64,000 bases of DNA from Serratia rhizosphaerae (lineage in GTDB: Bacteria; Pseudomonadota; Gammaproteobacteria; Enterobacterales; Enterobacteriaceae), in NCBI RefSeq assembly GCF_009817885.1, contig NZ_CP041764.1, positions 1,984,001-2,048,000 of the forward strand, given 5' to 3'. The notes under the pieces were generated by a model. That model saw only the letters and a program-made list of their open reading frames with translations, was not told the DNA's origin and did no database searches. Shown one piece after another: positions 26,301-33,563 of the stretch. A program made the position numbers and the translations under genes. Numbering within the stretch: the stretch's first letter is position 1; each line of letters starts with the position of its first letter.

Positions 26301-27347
26301 CAGCTGGATATCGCCGCCGGTCTGAGTGACCGCCTCCTGCTGCGCCGGCTGCCAGCTCAGTTTGCCTTCGCTGCTGACGGTCAGCGTTTTACTCGCCTGC
26401 AGGTGGCCGCCCTGGTTGCGCACGCCGACGCCCGCTTCGGTGCCGATCATCTGGATATAGCCGCTGTACATGCCGCCCATCTGGCCCATATCGATCGCCA
26501 GTTCCGGTTTTTTATCGTCGGCAGCCAGCGGCGTCGCCGTGTTGCCGTCGGCGCTGACGCGGTTGCGTCCGGCCACCACCTTCAGTCCCTGTTTGGCCCA
26601 TACGCCGGCGTTCACTTCCACCGCGCGCGCCAGAATATCGACATATTCAGTGTCATGCCGGGCGTCACCGTTCAGGCCGCCGCCCTCGATGCGCACCATG
26701 CCGCGCTCCACCTGATAACCGCCCAGACTGCCGTCGGCGTTCAGCTGCGGTTTGCCGGTGGTCAGCGTCATGCGCCCGGCGTTGATGGTGCCGCAGCCGT
26801 TACAGACGATCCCCGCCGGGTTGGCGACGATCACCTGCGCCCGGCCGCCGGCCACTTCCAGGAAGCCGCGCAGCTGGCTGGGGTTATTGCTGTTGACTTC
26901 GTTCAGGATCACCCGCGCCGGCGCGCCGTTGGGGTTCAGGTTCGGGTTGCCCTGGATCATGCCCCCCAGTTGGGTTGAGGTCATCGTCGCCGAGTTATTG
27001 AGAATCGCGCCCTGCCGATCGACGTCGAACTGTTGGTATTTGTTATGCGACACCCCGGCCTGGTTGGGCGCGGTGATATTGACCTGCGGCAGTCCGTTCT
27101 GGGTGGCGATCACCTCAGGGCGCTGCCCCGCCGGGCCATCGGCCACGATGCCGCCCGCCCAGGCCGGGCCGGTGAACAATGCCAGCCCCAGCAGCCACAC
27201 CGCCCGGCGCACCGTCACCCACAGGCGCGGCGCATGCCCGCCGCGGCTCTGGCCGGGCTCGGCGCTGCAGCTGCGCGCCAGTTCGGAAACCACCCGCAGC
27301 TCCCCGTGGGTGCGGCTAAAAATCAGGCGATAGCAATGTTTATTCAT
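17343..27347 (-). CDS. cdiA: Contact-dependent inhibition effector CdiA
   Basis: 3,334-residue two-partner-secretion exoprotein that delivers a toxin to neighbouring bacteria. Residues 1-65: extended signal peptide (MNKHCYRLIFSRTHGELRVV, then hydrophobic LLGLALFTGPAWA). About 75-310: TPS domain with NPNL/NPNG and NPAGI motifs. About 330-1400: FHA-1 repeats (LxNxxGxLxSxGxLxLxxxxLxNxxG). About 1430-1700: Tyr/Trp-rich receptor-binding region (KWHRYNYYWRSY), then FHA-2 repeats to about 2700 and the pretoxin domain. VENN is at 3067-3070, then a 264-residue CT. Its last ~120 residues (RENEGA, EQNP, KNPDYKI, FDNIAPKTNSVR) resemble the CdiA C-terminal nuclease/tRNase family. Operon cdiB-cdiA-cdiI. 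Confidence 0.95.
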   Translation of the reverse strand: MNKHCYRLIFSRTHGELRVVSELARSCSAEPGQSRGGHAPRLWVTVRRAVWLLGLALFTGPAWAGGIVADGPAGQRPEVIATQNGLPQVNITAPNQAGVSHNKYQQFDVDRQGAILNNSATMTSTQLGGMIQGNPNLNPNGAPARVILNEVNSNNPSQLRGFLEVAGGRAQVIVANPAGIVCNGCGTINAGRMTLTTGKPQLNADGSLGGYQVERGMVRIEGGGLNGDARHDTEYVDILARAVEVNAGVWAKQGLKVVAGRNRVSADGNTATPLAADDKKPELAIDMGQMGGMYSGYIQMIGTEAGVGVRNQGGHLQASKTLTVSSEGKLSWQPAQQEAVTQTGGDIQLAARDDIDYHGKLHSGGTLSVQSRDGELRQSGTLAAAGDVRLNAARGIRSSGNLLAGSDINSQLVREADLTLASQGEVQASGQLLSKKTLKVSGRQADLSQATLSARRAEVSATAGGVALRQTTVDSRELALSTSGDIDAQQAHIKAGRWDVSGNNLFGQGAIWSQSGDGDSRFALGGTLDNSDGSIEARRLQLDAASLNNQRGRLVALDDAAQRWQIGGLLDNRSGVLGGNGSLTLTAGELHNQAGVVQSQSALDLTSAAGIDNDRGQLLAGRQLMLNAGGALSNRDGDINAAGVRLTAHSLNNAQGRLVSQRGLQLTAHEGLDNRQGLLEAGEELTVNSAGDWDNRDGRATGGKRATVAVRQINNDGGKLQSGGALTLSSTGNVSNQDGLLTAQQGLSWQGGEGSLLNNDGGKVLSDGDLSLQGGSLSNRQQGLMQSRQALTLGLDGGWDNRDGTLLGGGMTRVRAGSLLNAGGAVQSLDALDMQFTRQLDNGNGKIFSQLSQTLQAEELLNHHGWMGSQGGWSAVARRFDNRDGSVQSQQDAQLASDALDNQRGSIQSAGALALHIDRDVDNRGGKLSAQGRLEVRGAKAGDAVGTLQNAAGQLLAGGALSVAAQRLDNRQGGLLYSQRAMRLNLNGALDNRQGQLQSGEQMQLDAQSLLNEGGTLDGQQQVALRILGLLDNTRGAIRSNGAQQVTAQQVENREGVFSSRGSLALRAGRLDNLNGTLIGQGDGDYRIDTLNNQQGKIHSGQTLTLRGQQLNNQGGQLVSTGAQRLELAQMDNRGGVVTSQERLTLHSSGVNNRDGGLLMGTTHTEVSAQTLDNGGGRLQSAGSLTLSLLDTLNNQQGRVLANGALAINGEQRAVSVLKLLNQGGLIQSGATLAVDAGTLDNQGGTLLSQQALTLSLQQDYTQRAGDTLSSNEALTLTLAGGLTNLTEWLLPGSLTVNSTHITNLGSLVGKTLRLTTGALLNKGRLEADSMTVDTDTLDNLATVMGDDITLRGKTIDNHGRDAVIAATERLQLQAGERLSNRDGSLIYSAGSLHLGSGDLIENRASNIEADGDVTVEAKRLDNLREGLEIEREAESSDYKWHRYNYYWRSYDSPVNPDKEPMAPTTQNLTFRDDAAAANNPYGTLLAIDPAGKRAQVRVKSAKGEMLDLWVNYLALKQNDDGGYAMTFYETRGFRQNYVPTPYHNTVWREHDRGRLEQWDPEKHLDIVNAPFVTDYNNFRERTATGTVTRDRLVSAGIGGQILAGGNMVLRIASQLLNDASTIAANGNLTIDGDGKVINRGYSVNERRQEYIVDHYDKDTHHWYPTFNRDETTALTTIDGIISGNGSVAIRGASIENTTVNQAQIGSVEAAQKAAEAERAELERNPLAVTVDGVEWQSGDTQLIPGGRPLTPGELALTDKQHLGDVATSIPDNGLFRQHLEADSPYLVVTDERFTSRSKFISSDYMLQRVGYDPAQVHKRLGDGFYEQRLVREQMLKLTGRPSVRGEDAMAQYQRLMNNGIKVAQDFQLVPGVALRPEQIAALTQDIVWLVSETVQTASGPQTVWVPKVYLANNTLRLNGDGALIAGGELQLSADSIHNAGNLFADQALTIDAGQFMHQSGDIRADRINVQADSLTMSTNLQDALRQASMSANDISLIGGDIRLQGAKLDATHNLSLSARNNLEIGAARSSHTADLQVISGAMGNRTSGGLEEAGSRMAQVSGEWQQALGSTLSAGNNLTLKAGQDITLQGSQAKAGGQLGVQAGGDVKLLAESTTNRTNLKADSRTSSVNNSREEERLLLSTLSGDQGVTLTAGNNLLAEGAQVDSQEGHIGLSGQNVTIKEARQQVNDRDSENKRVGKTKSRREEESSRSEALGSTFSGQNGVTVVARDGDVTVTGSTLHSDDGAIALQAKNDVMLNSATESEAMYSEERSEKKGFLKKQSSRTVKNDRVTREKGSLLSGDSVSISAGNDLTVSGSAVVADHDVNLQAGNNVDISAATETDAHYLLEEKKKKGLLSGGGLGFTIGSQSSRHQIDEKGTTQSQSVSTVGSNQGNVNITAGKQLHIGGADLVAGKDMTLSGDSVQIDPGYDQRTRTETFETKQSGLSVALSGAVGSALNTAVSTAQQARKESSGRLQALQGTKAALSGVQAMQANERVGLEDGEKGSGFAVSVSLGSQKSSSTQKQEQSMASGSTLNAGNNLTVTATGKHGEAGSGDIAIGGSQLKAGGDVTLDAQRDLLLSGAANMQKTEGSNKSSGGSVGMSLGVGKNSGLSIFANANSSKGSEHGDGTSWNETTIDSGNKVTLHSGRDTTLKGAQVSGEQVSADVGRNLTLQSQQDSDRYDAKQTSVSGGVSVPIGAGSGSANLSASRDKLHSNYDSVQEQTGIFAGKGGFDVKVGEHTQLDGAVLASTADKEKNRLETGTLGWSDIHNKADFKAEHSGGSLSTGGPVGKDLLTNMAGGMLSGANNSGHAEGTTQAAVSEGTIAIREQDKQQQDVAELSRDTENANGSIGPIFDKEKEQNRLREAQLIGEIGGMAMDVISTQGDLIGLKAAKEKHQGLSADELRETKEYQAAMKEYGTGSDLHKAAQALTGALTALAGNNLAGALASGASPYLATEIKKLTTNPLTGEVNVAANAMAHAVLGAVTAQLNNQSAVAGGLGAGGGELAARYIAGQLFPGKKASELSESEKQQVSALSQLAAGLAGGLTTGDTAGGVTAAQTGKNAVENNLLGGNEETQTKFVQEHGKNIASCSTDPSSASCQKGLAMNDALMVALPAGLGGGLLAAATPEIAVAARAAIQACAGNVVLCLNNAGIQMSEAIVPGGVGAGGAVGIGKTAAEATAAKAEAVAANAAKNVGKGTTGSLSGQPTKLPPNASAENIRSLQRENEGAAILSQNGYHVEQNPVTPGVKNPDYKINGEVFDNIAPKTNSVRNIYDRALEKVNSGQTNNVVINLADTKASVSDLQKQFSDWPIKGLDKVIIIDQSGKPIRIK
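18148..19374. repeat. Direct repeat of the cdiA pretoxin region (intact copy)
   Basis: Partner of 15645-16871. Equal length between the VENN codons and the CTCACC junction, with only scattered substitutions. A part (about 19198-19385) is present a third time at 14162-14337. Confidence 0.92.
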
Positions 27348-27403
27348 GAGTCACGTCCGTGTAAAAGATCCATCCAGTGAACAGCCCGTGGCCATCCGGC
27401 AGA

Positions 27404-29137
27404 TTAAATTTCCAGATTGACGCTGAAGCCGGCGGTGGCGCCCGAGGTGTGGAACGCATCCGGCTTGCTCAGCGGTACGCCGGCGAACAGGTCATAGCTG
27501 AAGCGCCGCCACAGCGCGCCGCGCACGCCCAGCGCCGCCCCCGTCAGCTGTTTGCCGACCAGCCGACGCGCGCTGGGGCCGCCCACGCGGCCGTAGTCCA
27601 GCGCGGTATACAGTTCATGGCCTCGCGACTGTACGTTCCACGCCAGTTCGTTGCGCCACACCATGCCGCGCTCGCCGGACAGCGATAATTCACCGTCGAA
27701 GCCGCGTACGGTGTAGCGGCCGCCGATCGCCATCCGCTCCTGCGGCGTCAGGGCATTGGCGCTCCACTGACCGCGCAGGCTGGTGTAATAGCGCCAGGGC
27801 TGCTGCCCCAGGGCGAATGGCTGGTTCAGGCTGACATCCCCCATGGCGAAGCCGACGCGGGCGCTGCCGCTGTGCATTGCCTCTTCCGGCGCCGGTTTGG
27901 CGCCGAAGGCCCCGGTGCCGCGGTGCCAGTTGAGGTTGGCGTCCAGCGTGGCGCTGCCGAGGTAACTGCGCTGGTTGAGGCCAAGTTCCCAACCGGCGGT
28001 GCGACGCTCCTGGTTATCAATGTTGTAGCCGTCGACCGCATTGGTGGCATGACGACGATAGGCGCGCATATTGAGCGTCAGCTTATGGGACTGGTTACGA
28101 AACAGCAGGCGGGACAGCGTCAGCTGCAGGTTTTCGCTTTTACCGCTGTAGCTCAGCACTTCGTTGGCGTTGGGGATATTCTGGTGATAGGTGTAATCGT
28201 TATAGTTGGCGGCCAGGCTCCAGTAGCCGATCGGGAAAACGTAGTTCAGCGTATGTGAGCGGTTGCCGAACGGCCCGTGTTCGAACAGGTTTTTGCCGAT
28301 ATTGGCGTAGAACAGATCGTTTTGGGCAAAGGGCGCGTCAATCGCCAGCGTGGCGGACCCCAGATAACGGCCGGTGCTTTTCGAGCCGCTGTCGTCCAGC
28401 CCCAGGCTCAGACGCACCGGGCGTCCCTCTTTCCAGCTCACCAGCAGGTCGCTGGTCGCCTCCTGGTCGCCCGGGGCGATTTTAATATCGGCCTCGACGC
28501 TGGGCACACGCTTAAAGTTCTCCAGCCCCTGCTCAATCGCGCGCAGGTTGAGGATATCGCCGGCCGACGCCGGCAGCGCATTCCACAGCCGTCCGCGCCA
28601 GGAGACACCCTCCTCAAAACGCACGCGGGCAATGCGGCCGGGCTGCAGCGTCAGCGTCAGCACGCCGCGGGTCAAATCCTGCTCCTGCGCCATCACCCGG
28701 GTGGTGACATAACCTGCGGCCAGAATGCGGTTCTGCACCTTATTGATTGCCAGCACGATGCCCTGCTGGCCCAGACAGCGGCCTTCGGCATCTTTCGCCG
28801 CGTCCAGCGCCCACTGAAAGCGTCCGGCCGCTTCGCCGACCAATTGCAGGCGGCTGATGGTAAAACAGGGGTGTTCATCAGACGGGTAATCGGGCAACGC
28901 GACGTCGGGGCGACTCAGGCGTACGTCGCTCTGCGGCGCATTCTGCTGCTGCAGCGCGCGTTCACGCTCCTGCTGGCGCTGCTGCTCCTGCGCATCCCGC
29001 GCGGCAGCATTTTGTAATACGCTGTCTGGCGCCGGCGCGCTATGTGCCGGCATAGAAAACGTCAATAATAAACCGGCGGCCACCAGCGGAGCAGGCAGCG
29101 GCAGCCGCCATAACAGCGAGGATAAATTCCCTTTCAT
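27404..29137 (-). CDS. cdiB: CDI two-partner secretion outer-membrane transporter CdiB
   Basis: 577-residue Omp85/TpsB protein that exports CdiA. Signal peptide residues 1-33 (LVAAGLLLTFSMPAHS). A Gln/Arg-rich N-terminal helix (~45-65) precedes two POTRA domains (~75-220; the first has HPCFTISRLQL and CLGQQGI with the conserved Cys pair). A FhaC/ShlB-type 16-strand barrel follows to the end, with the lid-lock motif VRGFDGELSLSGERG near residue 480 and a terminal aromatic strand. It is 56 bases upstream of cdiA and opens the operon. Confidence 0.95.
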   Translation of the reverse strand: MKGNLSSLLWRLPLPAPLVAAGLLLTFSMPAHSAPAPDSVLQNAAARDAQEQQRQQERERALQQQNAPQSDVRLSRPDVALPDYPSDEHPCFTISRLQLVGEAAGRFQWALDAAKDAEGRCLGQQGIVLAINKVQNRILAAGYVTTRVMAQEQDLTRGVLTLTLQPGRIARVRFEEGVSWRGRLWNALPASAGDILNLRAIEQGLENFKRVPSVEADIKIAPGDQEATSDLLVSWKEGRPVRLSLGLDDSGSKSTGRYLGSATLAIDAPFAQNDLFYANIGKNLFEHGPFGNRSHTLNYVFPIGYWSLAANYNDYTYHQNIPNANEVLSYSGKSENLQLTLSRLLFRNQSHKLTLNMRAYRRHATNAVDGYNIDNQERRTAGWELGLNQRSYLGSATLDANLNWHRGTGAFGAKPAPEEAMHSGSARVGFAMGDVSLNQPFALGQQPWRYYTSLRGQWSANALTPQERMAIGGRYTVRGFDGELSLSGERGMVWRNELAWNVQSRGHELYTALDYGRVGGPSARRLVGKQLTGAALGVRGALWRRFSYDLFAGVPLSKPDAFHTSGATAGFSVNLEI

Positions 29138-29506
29138 GCTATGAATTCCATTTCATAAATTTATATTCGACGCATTATCCTCCCAGCTTATCAAAAAGCA
29201 AGCCATGCCTTAGCAATAGGCATCCATTCAGCAGCTCGTGCTTTTATTCTTCACGTTTTCAGTGAATTACCACATACACCCCTCAGGGCCAATCAGACAA
29301 TAAATATAAATAATCTTAAATTTCATTTCGCATCGGATAGTCAGAAGAATTCATTCGCCAATCAATTATTCTATTTATTTACTATTAAGCACTACTTATT
29401 TTCGTCTATTAAAATATGGCGTCCCCGCTCATGCTTTCTCCGCAGAGAGAGGCGTAAGCGGGCCATTGTTCCTCACGGTTTATAAATGCGGGACAGCATG
29501 GCGAAA
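29138..29506. other. Intergenic region upstream of cdiB
   Basis: About 370 bases, very A+T-rich from 29150 to 29420, lying between the cdiB start and the end of the WaaL-like gene. It must contain the cdiBAI promoter, but I see no clear -35/-10 pair and no gene. Confidence 0.6.
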
Positions 29507-30748
29507 CTAGCCCTCCTTATTCGCAGGATGACTATTCTTATCCGTCATCTCCCGCGGCGTCACCGCCCACCCCGCCAGCAATGCCGCAATCACCACGAAC
29601 AGGTGCCCCTCGGAGGAATCCAGCAGGAACGAGTTGAACAGGTGGCAGGCCATATAGCTGCACAGCACCGCAACCAGCAGGTTACGCCGCTGCACCGGCT
29701 GTCGCCAGGCCACACGATAGCAGCACCACATCCAGCCAATAAATAACGCCAGGCCCAACAGGCCGTTTTGCACCGTTTCCAGCAGATACTCATTGTGCGG
29801 ATTATGCACGCTGTAGCCGGTCTCCGCGTTGCCGTACCAGAAACTGCCAGCGCCGTTGCCCAGCAGCGGCGCCTGCTGAATCAGCCGCCACGATTCACGG
29901 GCAAAAGCGGTACGTTGTCCCATGGAGTTGTCGCAGGCCTGATAAGCCGTCTCGGCAGAGGCCAGTACGCAATGCCGCACTTGCTGAACGCCCAGCGCCA
30001 GCCGCTCCATGGCGAGATTCGGGATCAGCATCAGCATCGCGACGGCCAGCACGCCGCAGGCGATAACGGCCACCCGCTGCCGGCGGCGCAGCGTCAGCAG
30101 CAGCCAGATCCCCATGCCGACCACCAGCGCCACGTAGCCGGTTCGCCCCTGCACCATCAGCAATACATTGGCCGCCGCCAGCAACGCCAGCGCACCGTAC
30201 AGCCAGCGGCGCGCGCGATGGCCGGCAACGGCGCGCGTCAGCCAGACCAGCGCGGCCAACGCCATAAAGACATTCTGGGTAATTTGCAGCTTAAACACCG
30301 TCGGGTTTTCAGGAGGGATGCCCCAGCGTGTCGCCAGTCCGGCGCCGCCGGCCAGGCTGATGACCAGTATCAGCGCATTGGCCCACAGAAAACCGCGGAG
30401 AAAGTGCGCCGCCAGACGGCGATCGGCCAAAAAAAACAGCGCCAGCGGCAGCACATACAGTAACTTTTTATACTTGCCGACCATCTGTGCCCCATACGCA
30501 TGGCTTTGCGTCAGCAGCGACAGCGCCAACAGCGCAAAGATCAGCGCCGGCAGCCATACCAGAGGATGAGCCGCCACAGCCTTCCACTGACGACAATCCC
30601 GCTGCCACAGCAGGCAGACCACCGCCAGCCCCAGAGCGACATTCATCAGAAAGTTGGAAGTCGGCAACGATGCGCCAAGTAACAAGGCCGTAAAGGCGAA
30701 TACTCGCTGCCGGAGCAGCAGAGCGGAACTAGCAGGAGCAGATACCAT
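29507..30748 (-). CDS. O-antigen ligase family membrane protein (WaaL-like)
   Basis: About 413 residues from the ATG at 30748 (MVSAPASSALLLRQRVF); an open extension to 30844 overlaps the upstream gene and is less likely. It is polytopic (around 10-12 hydrophobic segments), with the Wzy_C/WaaL periplasmic loop holding GRTGYVALVVG near residue 195 and the conserved His region YSVHNPHNEYLLETVQNGLLG near 310. Such proteins join O-antigen or another glycan to lipid A-core. It lies 73 bases after the heptosyltransferase-like gene and is probably cotranscribed with it, suggesting core-oligosaccharide modification. Confidence 0.82.
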   Translation of the reverse strand: MVSAPASSALLLRQRVFAFTALLLGASLPTSNFLMNVALGLAVVCLLWQRDCRQWKAVAAHPLVWLPALIFALLALSLLTQSHAYGAQMVGKYKKLLYVLPLALFFLADRRLAAHFLRGFLWANALILVISLAGGAGLATRWGIPPENPTVFKLQITQNVFMALAALVWLTRAVAGHRARRWLYGALALLAAANVLLMVQGRTGYVALVVGMGIWLLLTLRRRQRVAVIACGVLAVAMLMLIPNLAMERLALGVQQVRHCVLASAETAYQACDNSMGQRTAFARESWRLIQQAPLLGNGAGSFWYGNAETGYSVHNPHNEYLLETVQNGLLGLALFIGWMWCCYRVAWRQPVQRRNLLVAVLCSYMACHLFNSFLLDSSEGHLFVVIAALLAGWAVTPREMTDKNSHPANKEG

Positions 30749-30821
30749 CGTGAAATACTCATCGCAAGGGAATAAAAACGCGGCGCAAGCGCCATAGAGA
30801 AACGACGACGCACCAGCGTCA

Positions 30822-31985
30822 TCAACCCACAGAAGCGGGCGCATCCGACGACGCCAAACGCCGGTCGACCGCCCGTATCACATCGCCGGGCGGGATCGCG
30901 GCCAGATAGCGTTCCGCCGTCGCGGTGTCCACCGCTTCCGGCGGCGGCAGCGGCCGGTAATCACCGGCCCACAGCAGCGTGTGCGATGCCTGCCACGGCG
31001 CCCACTGCGCCAGATTGCTGGGGCCGAACAGCACCACGGACGGCGTCTGCAGCGCGGCGGCCATATGCATCGGCACCGAATCCACGCCGATAAACAGCCT
31101 GGCGCGGGAAATCAGTAGCGCCAGTTCCGGCAAGTCCAGCCGCCCCGCCAGATTAATCACCCGCTGCGGCGAGATGCAGCCGGCCAGAATGGCGTCGATC
31201 ATCGCCGCCTCTTCGGCCGAGCGCCCGCCGGTGAGCACCACCGTCTCCCCTCTGGCGGTCAGGTGATTGATCACCTCGCTGAAGCCGGCCGCCGTCCAGG
31301 TTTTGAACGCCCAGCGCGCCGCCGGTTGGATCAGGACAAAATTCCTGAGCCGATAATGGCGGCCAAGCCGCTCCACGTCATCGATATCGCACTGTCGCCA
31401 GGATTGCGTCACGCGCGTGACCTGCGTCGGCAGCGCCAGCGGCGCCAAAATGCTGAGGTTATTGAGCACGGTATGTTGCCGCTCATGCCCCTCGGTATCG
31501 ACCAACAGAGAATGACAACGCCGCCACAACCGGTTATTACGCTTCGGATAGGTGAACCCAAGGCTGAAAGTAGGTTTGAGGAAGCGGCAGTACAGCGCCG
31601 CACGCCACTGATCGGAGAGGTTGATGACCAAATCATAATGCCCGGTGCGCAAACTGTTCCACAGCGCGTACTCGCCACGGTATTGCGCCTTCAGCCCCTG
31701 ATGTTTGAGGCTGCGGTCCACGGTATAGGCCAGATAGACATCGCGGTTGCCGGCCAGCATGGCCTCGGTACCGTCATACACCAGCACATCAATCAGCGCG
31801 TTGGGATAATTCGCCCGCAGCGTACTGAGCAGCGGCGTCGTCAGTAATACGTCGCCAAAGTGCCGCAGTTTAATCACCAATATGCGCTGCACCCGTTCAC
31901 GGTGTAATAAAACATTGGGGAGACGACTATCGGGCAATAACGCCTTATGAGGAGAGTTAAATACGGCGTGGGGGTGACTGCTCAT
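30822..31985 (-). CDS. LPS heptosyltransferase family protein (GT9, WaaQ-like)
   Basis: 387 residues from the ATG at 31985. Glycosyltransferase family 9: N-terminal RILVIKLRHFGDVLLTTPLL (residues ~34-53), and in the C-terminal half PAARWAFKTW, VVLTGG, NLAGRLDLPELALLISRA and GVDSVPMHMAAAL (the nucleotide-sugar site). The pattern and length are those of WaaQ (heptosyltransferase III), which adds a branch heptose to the inner core. Pairing with a WaaL-like gene supports an LPS-core job. It lies outside any complete waa cluster in this window. Confidence 0.87.
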   Translation of the reverse strand: MSSHPHAVFNSPHKALLPDSRLPNVLLHRERVQRILVIKLRHFGDVLLTTPLLSTLRANYPNALIDVLVYDGTEAMLAGNRDVYLAYTVDRSLKHQGLKAQYRGEYALWNSLRTGHYDLVINLSDQWRAALYCRFLKPTFSLGFTYPKRNNRLWRRCHSLLVDTEGHERQHTVLNNLSILAPLALPTQVTRVTQSWRQCDIDDVERLGRHYRLRNFVLIQPAARWAFKTWTAAGFSEVINHLTARGETVVLTGGRSAEEAAMIDAILAGCISPQRVINLAGRLDLPELALLISRARLFIGVDSVPMHMAAALQTPSVVLFGPSNLAQWAPWQASHTLLWAGDYRPLPPPEAVDTATAERYLAAIPPGDVIRAVDRRLASSDAPASVG

Positions 31986-32509
31986 AATTCGTCGTCTCAG
32001 GAAAAATGCCACGGGCTTTACTTTCGCACCTATGTCGAAAGAGCGAATACACAAGAAAAATTAACACCGAATAAACAACGATGCCGGCACGCCGGGAAGG
32101 ATCGTCAGCAAAAAAATAGCGGCAAAGCCCTACAGCGGCGATCCGCTCCGATCTTAACCGTGTAAAAAGCGCAAAGATAATTGGTTGTGCAGATCAATGT
32201 GATCTGATTGATCGCTGAAAACGATCAATCCACGACAAAATAAAAGATTATTACTTAGGGTATTATTTAAATAATCAATTAATATTTAAAATAAATTGAT
32301 TTTTAAGTGCGCAGAAATTGAATGGAAACAGCGATTCAATAACCTGCCGCAGTAAGATTAATGCTGTAGAGCCGGGCGGTTATATATACTTTATGAGTAG
32401 TAGATTAGGATTTATCATCCGTAATATGAATAAGAAAAAACCTATAAAATGACGCCTTAAGGGAAACAGACGCCATTCGCAACGGGGGAAGACCTTCATA
32501 TCGGCGCGG
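31986..32509. other. A+T-rich intergenic region with a hairpin
   Basis: About 520 bases without a credible gene between two minus-strand genes. An inverted repeat GATTGATCG (32206-32214) / CGATCAATC (32222-32230) is overlapped on its left by TGTGATCTGATTGATC, so it may be regulatory. The stretch 32230-32450 is strongly A+T-rich and should hold the promoter of the heptosyltransferase-ligase pair. Confidence 0.5.
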
Positions 32510-33418
32510 CTACCGTCGCCCGGCGATATCGCTCAGCGCCTGATGCAGCTGCCGGTACAGTTCGCGAATCGCCGGCGAAAACTGGCGCCGGTGCGGGCAG
32601 ATAAAGTTAAGCGGAGCCGCCTGGCCCGGGATCTGCGGCAGCAACACTTCCAGCCTGCCGGCGGCGATATCCGGATAGAGATCGATCCACGACTTATAGA
32701 CAATGCCCATGCCGTCCACCGCCCAACGCCGGGCAACGTCGGCATCATCGCTGATCAGCCGCCCGTAAACCTTCAGCTCCCGGCTCCCCTCCTCGGGATA
32801 AAACGGCCAGCGGTCCCAGGCGTGACCGTTGATGGTGAACAAAATACAGTGATGATCCGCCAGCGCGTCCAGCGTCTCAGGCCGGCCGTGGCGCGCCAGA
32901 TAGTCCGGCGAGGCGGCCAGCACCCGCCGGTTATTGTCCGCCAGCGGCAGCGCCACATAGCTGCTGTCGTTCAGCACGCCGTAGCGAATCGCCACGTCCA
33001 CCGGATCGCGGAACACATCGCTTACCTGATCGGAGACCGACAGGCGCAGCGCCAGCTTCGGGTGTTGCCGACAGAAGGCATTGAGCAGCGGCAGCAGCAG
33101 ATTGCGGCCGGTGTCAGAAGGCACGGCGATTTTCAGCTCGCCGCTGAATTCATGATCCGTATTGTGCAGACTTTCCGCCCCCGCCTGCACGATCGCCAGC
33201 ATCTCCAGCGCGTAGGGCAGATATTTTTCCCCTTCCGCCGTCAGGCGCAGGCTGCGGGTGGAACGGGCAAACAGCCGCTTATCCAGATCCCGTTCCAGGC
33301 GCTGCACCGCCGCGCTCACCTGGCCGGGCAGCAGGCCCGCTTCCCTGGCGGCGTTGGAAAAACTGCCCAGCGCGGCGGAGCGGACAAACAGCGTCACGTC
33401 CTCCAGACGAATCATCAT
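32510..33418 (-). CDS. LysR-family transcriptional regulator
   Basis: 302-residue LTTR. Winged HTH at residues ~4-64 (TLFVRSAALGSFSNAAREAG, QVSAAVQRLERDLDKRLFAR, STRSLRLTAEGE), then the LysR_substrate effector domain (~92-295; ELKIAVPSDTGRNLLLPLL, VDVAIRYGVL). It belongs to the CrgA/DsdC-like branch common next to oxidoreductases. It is divergent from the alcohol dehydrogenase-like gene at 33564 with ~145 bases between starts, so that gene is the likely target. Confidence 0.93.
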   Translation of the reverse strand: MMIRLEDVTLFVRSAALGSFSNAAREAGLLPGQVSAAVQRLERDLDKRLFARSTRSLRLTAEGEKYLPYALEMLAIVQAGAESLHNTDHEFSGELKIAVPSDTGRNLLLPLLNAFCRQHPKLALRLSVSDQVSDVFRDPVDVAIRYGVLNDSSYVALPLADNNRRVLAASPDYLARHGRPETLDALADHHCILFTINGHAWDRWPFYPEEGSRELKVYGRLISDDADVARRWAVDGMGIVYKSWIDLYPDIAAGRLEVLLPQIPGQAAPLNFICPHRRQFSPAIRELYRQLHQALSDIAGRR

Positions 33419-33563
33419 CTATCCTCATTATTTGAAATCTGACGCTATAACTGTAAATGATTTTCACTGCAGGAGTGAAAGTCCTGCTCTTTATTCGGCA
33501 TTTTTCGCCAGCCGGCCAGCGTTTAGCATGTGGGTATTCTTCGCCGTATTAATAAGGAACCGC

